From positions 3,844,001-3,908,000 of the forward strand of contig JABWDB010000004.1 in the NCBI GenBank assembly GCA_019614645.1: DNA of 64,000 nucleotides. The letters run 5' to 3'. Each line of letters begins with the position of its first letter. Position 1 is the first letter of the stretch. Shown piece by piece: positions 45,501 to 57,300 of this stretch. Source of the DNA: Stratiolaelaps scimitus (lineage: Eukaryota; Arthropoda; Arachnida; Mesostigmata; Laelapidae). The translations under genes were made by a program, and so were the position numbers. The notes under the pieces are model-generated. The model worked only from the letters and a program-made list of their open reading frames with translations. It ran no database searches and was not told the DNA's origin.

Positions 45501-46830
45501 CTTCGGAGAACAAGACGTCGTGGGCAATTTTAAGAAACAACTAAAATTCAACACTGAATTAACTAAAAATACAGAGAATACTTACTCAGTACTTAATAAG
45601 CGTCAACCTCGTACCATGCTAAGTTACTGAACAGATTACTAGGCCTGCCGAAGACATTGCATAAATCTAATCAATTTGATTGGCACTATATTTTCCACAG
45701 CGTGAACGCAACCACGAAAATGTCGAAAGTTAATTTAATTATTATATGGCAAAACGGCGTAACATAATATGATGTGTAGCAGAATGTGTCGTCTGTATAT
45801 TGACTGCAAATTATCCACAGACTTACGGCCTGCAGACAGCTATAGCCTCTGTCGTGAGTAACCAAGCCAGTGGCATGATCTAACCAATGGCTACTTTGTT
45901 AATAACTCCCCTCTCCGTGTCTTTCCCTTGATCTCATTTTTCGATTCGCAGGACAGCTCCCAACTTTGGAACGAGCAACGAACAGTCTCCTGGCGAAGAT
46001 ACCAAGAGGTGTGGGAAGGAAATCAAAAAAGCAGTGAACTAAGGTGGACCCAGTGGACAGAGCGCGGGGCCCCACGAAGTTCTTATATCTTTGCAGAGTT
46101 GTGTGTCCGCTTCTCAGCGGAGGTCACGAAAACCGATGCGAGATGTTCGATTCTCGTGATATGTTCCCAATTTAGCTACCCCCGCCCCTGAAGTTGACCA
46201 GATGACCGCAATTTGGGGGAATGCACTGCTAGACGTACACAGCTAACTGCCGCTGGGCCTGTTGGCAAATCGTTCATTGGATGGCGCGTTATTGGCAATC
46301 TAACCGCTCGGCTATTTAGTGCTATTAGTCCCCCTGTGCCAATCGTGCTATGACGAGACCACTTATGAGGTGCTCTCTGCTCAGGCATTGTATGTTGTGA
46401 CGGGCTCGGGTGACGGAATTCGATCCTTGTGAGTTCTGGCTGTGAATCATCGCATAAAATGCAAAGTGGAATCGATTAAACGACAAAATATATAGTGATA
46501 TGAAAGCTATGACATGCGAATGTATCACAATGAAAAAAAAAATATATATATAGAATATATATACATATTCGGTGTAGCAGTCAACGCGTTGCTGCTCCCC
46601 CAGAGGTCTCAGCTTATCAGGCTACAGCATACGGAACGCTCTCACTTATTCAAGCAACCCAAACATCCTATCTACGTTCATGTTTCACAAGGTGTGCATA
46701 CTAGTAGAATATATAGTATATCGTACGTTAGAGTTTGATTCAGGCCAAGATCGCCAGCTGCTCACCGAAACAGATTTTGCCTCGAATCTAGCCTGTGGCT
46801 GAGTACACACACACACACAATCATGCCTTA
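42574..46830. other. Non-coding, weak open frames only
   Basis: No gene is firmly supported. The minus-strand frame ending at 43895 closes with an acidic stretch (DSLDDDENNSI) like a real C-terminus, but a second frame overlaps it and neither has splice support. The AGCCGAGCGGTTAG string on the minus strand near 46300 resembles a tRNA A box, but no B box follows. Confidence 0.4.
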
Positions 46831-47115
46831 TTCTAAACGCTTGCAACGTGGCGTCAAATGGCACGTACCCGCGGTTAAGGAGCGGCAATAGCCCTCACTC
46901 GAGTAGAATGCGCCCGATCAATCAAGAGTTGCTTCCTATATACAACAGCAAGAGAGCAAGAAGCGTCCCCTCAGCCACATAGCACCTAACTCAAAACGCG
47001 TGCAACGGCGAGCAGCCAGCGCGGCGAATCCCCCCAATGAGCTGCAGTAGGAACCCCCTTGAAAAGAAAACGCCGATCAATCAAGGGCGCTTACCGCATA
47101 CAACTGCAACCTCAG
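46831..47115. repeat. Diverged tandem duplication, period about 160 bp
   Basis: Matching landmarks recur at a constant offset: a CTAAACGCTTGCAACG-like string at 46833 and AAAACGCGTGCAACGGCG at 46993 (offset 160), then CGATCAATCAAG at 46915 and 47074 (offset 159), each followed by a similar GCTT...ATACAAC.GCAA stretch. The units are well diverged. This may be an old local duplication or part of a longer satellite. Confidence 0.5.
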
Positions 47116-48134
47116 TATCGCTGGTGTCAAAAGGCAAGCCACGACGCTGCCATGGAGCGCCACCCATGACGTTACCCGGCATCTCATTCGCCGCATGTGG
47201 GCCAATACGTCGCTTGCTGATAGTAACTGAACCTCAGAACTGAACATTCAGGGATAGTCCGGAAAATGTCTGAAACGACGGTGCGCACAGAAGAAAGATT
47301 CGTTGACTTGATGACTGCGTCGAGTATCGATTGCGAGAAGGAAAAAACCACCCAATAGCACTGAAACCAACCTCGTCGACGAAGTGGTCCACGACTCACA
47401 ACGGATGTTGTGGGCCCTACAAACGAGATGTTGGCAAACACAACGAAAACACACAATAAATCAGAAATTGACAGCCTAAGGCAAAGGGAGTGTATAACGA
47501 GCAGCTGGAAGCGTTGTCCTTCTCAAATGTCAAACTGACGAATTTGCTTCGTATACATATTTGGCCATAGTGACAATAAATGAGAAAAAAAAACATACTA
47601 ATGAAACAATTATTATAATAAAACGCCCAAGGAATTTCGATGCGACATATACAGTCTTTATACAACGCATAGCTAACCAGCAACCGTACTTAGAAAGTTC
47701 CACGACCACAATATCGCCGGGCTTCTGCCAAGCGATCGCGTTGGAGGCGGAACACGCTGTTTGAACGGCTTGTTGGCCGTTCCCTTGGACCCTTAGTCTT
47801 ATGAATGAAACAATAAAAAATACGGCGAAACTCAATCATGACTTTGAGATAACTTTTAGGTATTGCTCAATACTGAGAGGTGAAATTTGAACAGGAATGG
47901 AACGAAACAAGTTTTTCTCACCTGTAGACAAGAACTTAGTGGAGGAGAAATGGCACGACCTGATTGTGTACAAACTTCAACAAATCTCTTACTTATCATA
48001 TCTAACATGTAGGAAATACATTGCATACAATTTCGTATGTGATATACAGTTCTCCAAGTAACGTGAGTGGCTTTCGCGTTTCGCTGTGGCGAATAACTAG
48101 GTGTATATAAGTGGTCTATGAGTAGTCTCAGTAG
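47116..48134. other. Non-coding, nothing recognised
   Basis: No gene or repeat that I can support. Confidence 0.45.
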
Positions 48135-48167
48135 GTGCTAAGCACACCTACCGAGTATGCTTAGCAC
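48135..48167. other. Hairpin, 10-bp perfect stem
   Basis: GTGCTAAGCA and TGCTTAGCAC pair perfectly around a 13-nt loop. The flanks do not extend the stem, so a microRNA precursor is unlikely. Confidence 0.6.
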
Positions 48168-48914
48168 AGTAGATGTGTTCTAAGAACTGTACAAGGACAG
48201 ATTGGATTTCGTTCGCTTTTTCAACATCAGGCGTCCCTGCAACATTGCACTGTAGACGTTATCCTATTCTATCCTTACTACGACAGCCTGCATTAGTAAT
48301 GTGTATTTAATACAAGCGTACACGATTCCAAGCACAGGGTTTGTAGTGGTCCGCCATTATGAGATTAAGTAGCGAGCCCACTCGCACTGAATGACTGCCC
48401 ACCAGGAGGGCAATTCCTTGGAAGTGCATTTGACTATTAATGTTGCTTGGGGTAAACAATCGTCAGCAAATGAATGCTTCAGTGTCCGCGTGGCGTCGAA
48501 CTACTGTGCACGACTGCTGTACGGCTTGATACTATTATTATTCTAAAGCGAGACGGAGGCCTTATATTTTGCGGTGGTCCTTTTCTGCGTGGGTCGGGTG
48601 TGGTCTACATGAATGACGGAGTCGTCGCCAAGCAATCAAAATGAAGAGTCATAATCATCAGCAGTCTGAGAGCAGGCATCATTTACCATTGAGCGGGACG
48701 CTAGATGGAATATCAAAAGTGCTCACTGATGCCACTTGTTTTGTAACATTGAAAAAAAAGATATTTACCTCATCTGCTTGGTGTAGCTAGATTTAATCAC
48801 CTTCAGCCAGCAGAGATTGTGGCTTTGACGAACAGGCTCAAACTATAAGGACTAACCGAAGTAACAGTAGGGTCTTTCTTACAAACAAGTAGGTAGTTCC
48901 GAGCTTTTAGTCGA
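48168..48914. other. Non-coding, nothing recognised
   Basis: No gene, RNA or repeat that I can support. Confidence 0.45.
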
Positions 48915-48997
48915 GCAGCCAGTGGCGTAGCGCGTTAGTGTGTGCCTTCGAATCGGAAGAGGCACGTAGGTGTACGGGTTCGATCCCAGCCGTCGCA
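48915..48997 (+). tRNA. tRNA-like head, probably a SINE
   Basis: The A-box-like GTGGCGTAGCGCGTTAG (48922-48938) and a perfect B box (GGTTCGATCC, 48977-48986) are spaced as in a tRNA gene. Aligning the anticodon loop as CTTCGAA gives TCG, matching arginine tRNA, and the CTTCG/GGAAG strings recall its anticodon arm. The acceptor ends do not pair and a stretch is inserted before the T arm. A tRNA-derived SINE is more likely than a working tRNA. If so, its body would follow from 48998. Confidence 0.55.
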
Positions 48998-49423
48998 CAT
49001 TTGCATTTAAAAAGGGGTCCATCTTGTAAAACAATGCCGAAAACCGTACCGTGGACGCTAAAGGTCAGCTGAGCGTCAGCTCGGAAAATTTACTTTCTAT
49101 TCAGAGGTTGTAGCCGTTGAAAGAACAAGATGCATATGCATTGGGAGCTTGTGGGTAGAGCGAACAAGGCAGCTCCTCACCAGCTATAACGGAAGTGTAT
49201 TCTGGGACTGACGTGGTCATGCCCAGTTCGTGTAGTCGTACACCTTGAGGCGCGCCCCTCTCTATCATCGCCCCTCGACGATGGCTGGTTCCTCTCTGCT
49301 GGCCGTCTTATTGATGAGCTCAGCAAATTTCACAGTCTCTTATGACGCCGACGTGCTGCCCGTGCAATGGCGTATAGTTCCCTCTTTTCAAAACGGCTGC
49401 AAACCACCAATAGAATACTGTGC

Positions 49424-49990
49424 CTACGCAGTCAAACACGAATCGAAACCGAGTAATTGATCTGATTTGGCAAAAACTACGCCGCACTGAGAACACCACG
49501 TATTCGTACCTTGAATTCGTGACGTGGCCATTTGCATTGCGCAACAGCCTGTGCAGCAGTCGTCACATACTCTCGTTACAGGACAATACCTAGGATACAG
49601 TACCTTAGGAACTGTCTGTAACAAACTACATTGGAGCCACAGTTGACTGGCAGGACACATTGGCTGATACTGTTCCTCTAAGATTTCGCAATGAACATGA
49701 ACAGCACACGCGATAACACGTGCGGTCGGCCCTTGACAATCAGCCGTTCTCTTTGTATATCGTATACACATTTGCAGTGCACGTCCTGGACCGACTGTTG
49801 TATATATTAACGCGCAGAGTCGATATGGAGCTTGAAACGACACTGGACAAATGAGCAATCCGTTAACGAGGGGCAGGCTACGCCGGAAAAATAAATTAAC
49901 TGGCAATTCAATTTGCACACAAATTTTGAGAAAGTCCTTCCGAGTTTTTGACCCCAGCTCGTTTCGAAGCCAATCACACGACAGAATCAT
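49424..49990 (-). CDS. Cysteine-rich open frame, possible exon
   Basis: A 188-codon minus-strand frame carries around twenty cysteines, mostly in its second half (for example CPVTRVCDDCCTGCC). A pyrimidine-containing acceptor (GCTCATTTGTCCAG) lies inside it, and a donor (AAG|GTACGA, plus positions near 49505-49510) lies near the end, so a shorter exon of about 110 codons is possible. The pattern suggests a secreted, disulphide-rich domain, but I cannot match it to a family and there is no signal peptide. A short plus-strand frame with a hydrophobic start (MAGSSLLAVLLMSS at 49281) overlaps its end. Chance is not excluded. Confidence 0.3.
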   Translation of the reverse strand: MILSCDWLRNELGSKTRKDFLKICVQIELPVNLFFRRSLPLVNGLLICPVSFQAPYRLCALIYTTVGPGRALQMCIRYTKRTADCQGPTARVIACAVHVHCEILEEQYQPMCPASQLWLQCSLLQTVPKVLYPRYCPVTRVCDDCCTGCCAMQMATSRIQGTNTWCSQCGVVFAKSDQLLGFDSCLTA

Positions 49991-51317
49991 CTGGAATTGA
50001 GTTGTTGTTGTTGCCCGAGAAAATGCTAGCCATTCTAGCCTTTGATTTGGTCACAAGCGAAAATCGAAAATGTACTATGGAATCATCAATGTGGGACCTG
50101 TTTAAATAGTTACAGTCAAGCTTCAGAAAACCAATAGAGAATCTGGACCACACACACACGCTACGTAAAATTAGTAAACAATTTATTGTTCTTCCTTCTC
50201 GATACATGACGATTTGCTATCTTTTAACAGGAATTCGTTCTTGTACGCACGTCTCGCTTGGAATACATATTCCCGGAAGCTTCGTTACAGTGAACGTGGG
50301 TAGCCAAGCGACCTCAAGGAAGCACAAGGCCGGCGCCTTAATACACACTCGTCAAGCCGCCCACATGGGAACACACTGTTTGGAGTAAGCTCCAATTGGC
50401 CCTTTGAGGCAATACGCAGTCGTTGATTACCGAGGCAGCGAAGATGATGGCCCGAACAGAAGGCCAAGGGGTCGCATTTCTCCTCTGTTGCTTTTTTTCT
50501 TTAAACACTCCACCCCCACCTTCCCGTACTCGGTCAAGGTATTCTCGTTACTTTTCCTCACTTATTATTTCATTATCATCATAATTGTTATTAGTTCCTC
50601 GAGGGTGGGTGTCTCGACATTTCTCAATCATGCCAAATCTTCACGTCTCTCTCGACGAGAGACAACTGAAAGAAGACACGGACAGATGTGGCACGAACGA
50701 GAGAGAGATAGAGAGAGAGGTGCTAAAAAACGAAGTTAATTTTTCAATTTCCTATGACGCGTGTCCACGGCCGCTGTACACTACGCCAGTATGGGAGCGC
50801 CTCCGCGCTCGGAGTTTCCGTAGCTCGCTGTCAGATGAGAATATTCTCACGGTGGCGGCACGACCGAGCGACTGTGAGCGAGCGGTAGTTGTTGGTTCCT
50901 GCTGAATTCGGAGTGATTTCACGTACTGCTCTGATCACAAAAGGCCGCTGTGGCCGAATTCGAGTTCTTCGGCGAATTTCCGGCCTATGCAAAAGTGGAC
51001 TGGTTCAGATTCAGATGGCACAATAAAACACGATGGAAGCACAGGCAAATGTGTGTGAGTGTGTATCTCTCGTAGAGATAATATAGAAAAGTAGAGATCG
51101 CGTGCACCTGCTTACTTGCCTGCATTGCCTAGCCGGGACGGCTACATTACGTAAAAAGGTGTAGGATACACAACGAAAAAGATGCGTGAATGTGCGTTTT
51201 TCTCAAAATGATTATCGGTTTCTATTAATAGTTATTATTATTGTGCTTGTTATTCTCGCCATTATCCATAAACGGAGATATACATATTACAATTGCTCGA
51301 TTCTTGGGCTATTCCTT
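49991..51317. other. Non-coding, nothing recognised
   Basis: No gene is supported. A short GA-rich stretch lies at about 50699-50720. Confidence 0.45.
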
Positions 51318-51354
51318 TATTATTATTATTATTTGGGTAAATAATAATAATAAT
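51318..51354. repeat. Inverted (ATT)n/(AAT)n hairpin
   Basis: A (TTA)n run is followed, after the 5-base spacer GGGTA, by a (ATA)n run that is its reverse complement. The result is a stem of about 15 A-T pairs. Confidence 0.8.
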
Positions 51355-54300
51355 ACTTAGTCCTTTCGTAAATACAATTTGGTTTAATTCTGTTCGCGTG
51401 ACGTGACGTTCTCGTGGCATGCTGACCCGGTATCTTCATTCACTCAGCCGAAAATTTTGTAATTCGCTTTTAAAGCGAATGGAGTTATTTATTAACGAGC
51501 CGAGCTTGCGCACGGTGTGTACCTCCACACAGTCGGGATATCGTATAGGATATGCCCAGATCGCTCGAGTATGTCTGTTTATTTCTTTACCGCCGACATT
51601 ATGCGATGCGGCAGCTTATATGAATTGGCAGTGCGGAACTGCCAATGCTCACCAATAATAAAGTCTCAGCTGACACGGTTGTGTGGGTCACAAAGATCGC
51701 GAAGACTTGTCGATGCACAGAAACAACACATGCCATAAGGTGTTTTTTTTGTGAATGGCAGATAGAATCTTATGCGGCTCCGAGCTAACCAACTGGTATT
51801 CGAAACCCTCGGCAACAGAACTGAGCTTGCGGATTTCTTGCTGTCGGGTCCTCGAACTTTGCAGAACATACGCAGAACGCCTGGCTCTCTTTGTCTAACG
51901 GCGGCTCCGCGGTATATCGGAGAAACTGATATTAAGCTCTTACTGATGATGGGCCCATGCGAGCGATGACCTCGTCGACTCAGAGCTCTCTGAAAGCCGC
52001 ACGCGCGACTTTCACCTGGAGGTCACAAACCGATCTGAGCAGGAGGGGAGAGCGGGTCGGCCCGAGCTCCTGTCGTTTTGCGTCAGGCAGAAACCAGGTA
52101 GAACATGCATTGGCTTTCACTAGCAACACATTTTGCTCGCTCTTGCTATTCAGGACTAGCGGTCTCGCGAGCCGTTTGAACCGAGAGTGGTGGAGGCGGT
52201 GGTAGGTTTGATGCATTCGAAATATATCTAACTAAGCTTGAATCTCTGTGCCCGACGGGTCGCGTCAGCATTCAGGTGGCGCTGGCGGTTGTCTCTCCGC
52301 ATGTAAGTGCATGCACCAGACACTTACGGGTCGCCTGTCCTGAGCTAGAGGTCTAGCCAAACTACCACTCTCGCTTAGCCGGCCTTTGGGTGCACAACCG
52401 AATTTCCTAGGGTCGCTGGCCTCCGTCGACGCTTTCGTTCGCTGGTGCTGCCTGGTAACACTTCACTATCAATACGTTCTCTATGTACCGAAGGACTACG
52501 AGGCACATCGGGAAAAAAAAGGGAGCGCCACTCTCACTGCCTTCGGCGACAACGGTCGACGGGGTCATGCGCTCGGGGGTCACGTGAGAGCACGTGCGGC
52601 TGAGGAGGAACCTCTCGGCCCGCCATGAGTTTCACCTTTATCGAGCAAGCAGGCTGGCGGCCCCGCGAGCGAGAGGCGTCGTGCACCAACCACAGTACTG
52701 CCACAAGACAACATCAGTCGCAGATGAACCCACTGAACCCACGCGACAACAACCACAGCCGCGGTGACAGTAGCAGCAAGCGGGACGTCTGCTCCCGGCA
52801 TCTGCTGTGGCGCAGGAGTTCGGCTGTCCGTGTTGCTCATTTACGCGACCTGTGCTCCTTGTCAGATCATTACAGATCACTACCTCGAAGCGCACTTCGA
52901 ACGAGAGCTTGCGATCTCGCTAGCTAGCTCCGGCCAACTATAGCAGCTTGCGATTGAGGACGACACACAATCGGACGTTCGCCAGTTGATACAGCAGTCC
53001 GCCCTTATAAGTTCTATTCATTTGAGTTAAGGACAATGATGATAAATAGCACCAGATGAATGAGGTGGCACCCGCTATTATGCGCGATGGCTTATCGCGC
53101 TGGTTGCCACATGTGCCCTTTACTATACGGGTGTATTGCAAATGCACATGTGAAACCCATCAACCTTTTGACGAGGCTCCTTCCTAGTGGTCATCACTTG
53201 CTGATAGATGTAGGTTCAAAGTGGGAACACGCACCCGTTTAGGGGTCACCAATTGAAGCATTACTGCGCATCGAATTTCCATGATAACTTGCGCTAGCTT
53301 GCGCATGATAACTTGGGCTAGCCGAGTTTGCTAAACCAACGGGTAGCTACGACTAGGCTGACGTAGTTTGATTCATCCATGAACGGCCGGCGGGAAAAAC
53401 GAGCCAAGCCAGACACGTGCTGTTCTGAATTAAAGGAGCGCACTGTGAGCATCCAAGTGGCGAATTCACTCACTCTTTGATACGAATTCATACATATATC
53501 TATGTTCGTGCTCATATTCGCACTTCACAAGATAGGCACAGATGCAACAGAGTCTAAACACAGTTTAATTATGATCCAATATTGTTTTCGTTTCGTTCTG
53601 TACACTAGGCCTGCGTCGCGAAGAGACAAACTCGTTTGCTGCCCACGGCTAATTACTAGCTATGTTGACTAAGACCACGGAGAGAGTCAACTGAAGTTGT
53701 GGGAGCACAATAACCTGTGGGCTATTTTGAAACATGTCTACCTTTTGTCCTATTTTTAGGACTTTTTTAATCGGACGTTTCATTTTCAACTCGATTTGAA
53801 AACGGATCCGAAAACCGAACTAGCATAGCTCGTTTATGAATGAATTAACGTTGAAATGTACACGACTTCCTCGTCTAGATTTGGTGATCGCTCATGCTAA
53901 CCGCCACAGACAATCTCCTACTTGCAACTGGTAGTAGAATTTCTACAAGATGTGATGTAATAAATTTAGTAATATATACAATAATAAATTTGTGTTTTTT
54001 TTATCACTTCGTTTCAACATGTATGGAGTGGTATAAATGTTATGCTTACTACTAAATAGGAACTTGATGCAGTTATGTTTACTCACTACTTAGCATACAG
54101 GTGAGTGGTCACGTAAGTGGTCTACTGTAATCACCGGCAGAGGTTTTATTTACGTGTTTTTAACTACAGCCAGGAGTGCGGCGCAGTTCCAAAGCCGTGC
54201 TGCCTTGTCCAGATGAGTGGGGTCAACCATCAGGGCTCTGACCCCGAGATGTTTATATGGAGCGATTCAATTCACGCTTCCTCCTTGTACTGCATTCGTC

Positions 54301-57300
54301 TTCCTCAGGTCCCACCCTGCGTTATATTTCGCCTCGCGATGCGACCGCGCTTTTTGTCACTCGAGGTCATAAGGGACTTCCCAGCGACTCGTTTCCTTGC
54401 GAACATCCTCAGGAGAATGTCGCTTCGGCCACCGCGACTACCCGCCACTACTATGGAATAATCAACCCTGCAACAGCGCGTACTACGGCGTACACCCAAT
54501 TCATTTGCGTAGAGCGGTGCAGGCTGGCCGGAGGTAGTCAACCTCCAATGTGGCTCAGGTGGAAATCACTCTAGAATGCGCGGCATGCTCGATGAACAGT
54601 TCTTGAACAGTTCCACCGACGAAGAGCACATCGCTGTTCCGGCAAACCGCTCTCTCAATAGGCGAAGCAAATTCAATACGCTGTAGGAACTCTCGGCGAT
54701 AACGTGATTCTATTTCTACCACAAGAACAATGACAACTCAAGCTCATCAAACACATCTGCCGTATACGAATGTCAAAATCACGGTACGAGATAATAAGAA
54801 ATCTGAAATGGGGGTTATACACTGAAAGGGTCAGTCCACTCAGAGCGCTTCAAATGACAACGCTATGAGTGTAACAGTACAATAGACAACAAGAGCTATT
54901 GTTATTGCCGGCATGATGGCGTACAATAAAGCTAAACACGATGATAACAAAGGGGTGGAGAGACAAAAGTTACAAGGCTTTTGCGCTCGCCTCGGCAGCT
55001 GCTGTTACGAACTTCTTGCGGGCGGCAGCAGTACTGATGTCATTGCAGGTGCTGTAAAATTACCACATAACTTGACCGTACACTGCGTTTCAAAGAACGT
55101 CCATTCTCGGAATTGCCATTTAATCAATACAAAATGCATTAGTTAATTAACCATGGCCCTCCCTAACGTCTACTGTCATAGAGGCAACTCGTATTACGCG
55201 AATTGCTGTACGTCTCCATGTCCCCTCTTGCTATGTGTATTATATATGGTCGAATACTTTTGGTATCCTATAGTATCATGAACTTTTTCCTGCGCGAGCA
55301 TTCTACACGAGATAATCTAATATTGCGTCTCGACTGTTGTCGAGACCTTCAAGTGATCGTCAGTCGCGTTCGGCTCTCGGCCGTCGATTTTGTTCTCTTT
55401 CATTGTTATACATCGCTGTTTGGTCCAGTCCACCTGGGCAGACTCCACAAGCACACATGCATGTATGCGCGGCCCAGACGCATTCAGCGCTTCAGATATT
55501 CTCAATGTTGTTCTCTCTCTCTCTCTCGTCGAATCCGCCACCTTGTCCAGCCAAGGCAGTTGGTGGCTTCAGTTCGCTCAGTAGGTGAGCGTATCTTTCA
55601 GTGTGCTCAAAGCGAGTCGAGTCGAAAAACGACAGCTAAACTAGCCACCAGCGATAAAAATATACCGTCGATTTCCTCGTGTGTGGGTGGCTCGCAGATC
55701 GACCGAGTGAGCTGATCGGGGATCGAGAGTGGGAATAGCTATCACAAACGAAACTTTTGAAGGACCACGCCGTCCTGCGAGCAGCAGTTGTCGTCGCAGA
55801 CATGGACTGAGCCTCGCTCCTCGGCATACAATGGCCCATAACAAGTCGACCAGTCGACAGTCTCCAACGCCCATTTAAGCACACAGCGTTCGATCACATT
55901 GGGATGGAGAGATGTCGATAGACATTGCAACGGCACGGTGTTTTTGTTCATGCTAATAAGACCGAGCAGGTCCGAGAGAGATGAACATTTGACTATGATG
56001 AACCGATCCACAAATATATCGATGCACATAGCCAATCTACAAACTATTTATACACAGCCTATAAACAGACCATTTAGCTATTAAAGCGGGTCAGTGATGC
56101 AAAGATAGCGATCGTATAGCCTCTCTATCGACGCTACCGGATCGCAATTTTCATGTATGAACATTGAACTGCAACAATTAACTTGTCGTCGATATTCGCC
56201 ACTGCAGACACATTCGTCTATTGCATCGACTGTCCCTTAACGTCTGGGTGACGTTCGTCCTAAAAGCGCCTTGAGCTATGGATCAGTCAGTTACTAGATG
56301 GAAATAGGATGGATTTCAAGAAATTCCCCTATAAAATTTAGTAGGTTCCACCGAGGTTCCAGGACCTTCCAAGAGAACCATCTCAGATATCTTCTCCCAT
56401 TTGATAACGCCAATGACAGAAACTCTGTTTGTGACGAGCTTTCCGAGGGGGCGTAGCCTCTTACCAAGAACGCACTCGTGCCAGGACCTCCCCTACGTTC
56501 CCTCCTTAGGCCGCACGAATATCACGGGCTGATTAGTATGTGCCGTATTCCTGAGCGAGCGGACGCTTTCATTTTCAGACGCATTCAGCCGCTACTCAAC
56601 CGCGGGTGCTGGTTTATTAAAATGAAAAGCTTTTTCGTTCTACCATCGGTCTCATTCGTGGATGTCACCGCGTCGCCTGCCCCGTCTGCGCTCGTGCAGT
56701 GTCCCTGCTCTCGGTCAATGATCAGGTTCGTGCGGACGCCGATGTGTCGAGACATAAAAAGTGCAGGTTGAAGTGGAAATGGCGGAGATTATTTCCGTAG
56801 GCAGGCATCATTCAACCGCACTGAGACCACACCTACTCCGGTGGTGCTCATCAGAATCATATCAGCTAACCGTGATCAGTATAAATTCTGTTCACTACGT
56901 CCTGTCCTGCTCAAGCTCCCTAGCAGACGCTCCCCACCAATGGGAATACGTAGCCAATCATGCCCCGTCAAGCGGCACTAGTATCTACCCCGAGCCAACT
57001 CACCAACGCTGAAATTGGCGGAATTGGTTTTTGTTTCAAGGAACGCGAACATCACCGTTACTTGATATCCACTCATAGCGGCTAATAGCTGAAACGGATA
57101 TATCTGTACTCAGACTTTTTCCACGGAGGCAGCAATGTGGAGGGTTTACCATTGGGTGTGAAGAGCATTAGACCTCTGTGTCGTTCTTACTTGTAAATGG
57201 TGCAATAACATCAATAAATCGTAAAGTCGTCTTTTTTTTCAATTCCGTTCCTGTGCTGTCCTATTGTATTGTATAACATAAACAAGCATAGAAAAAGAGA

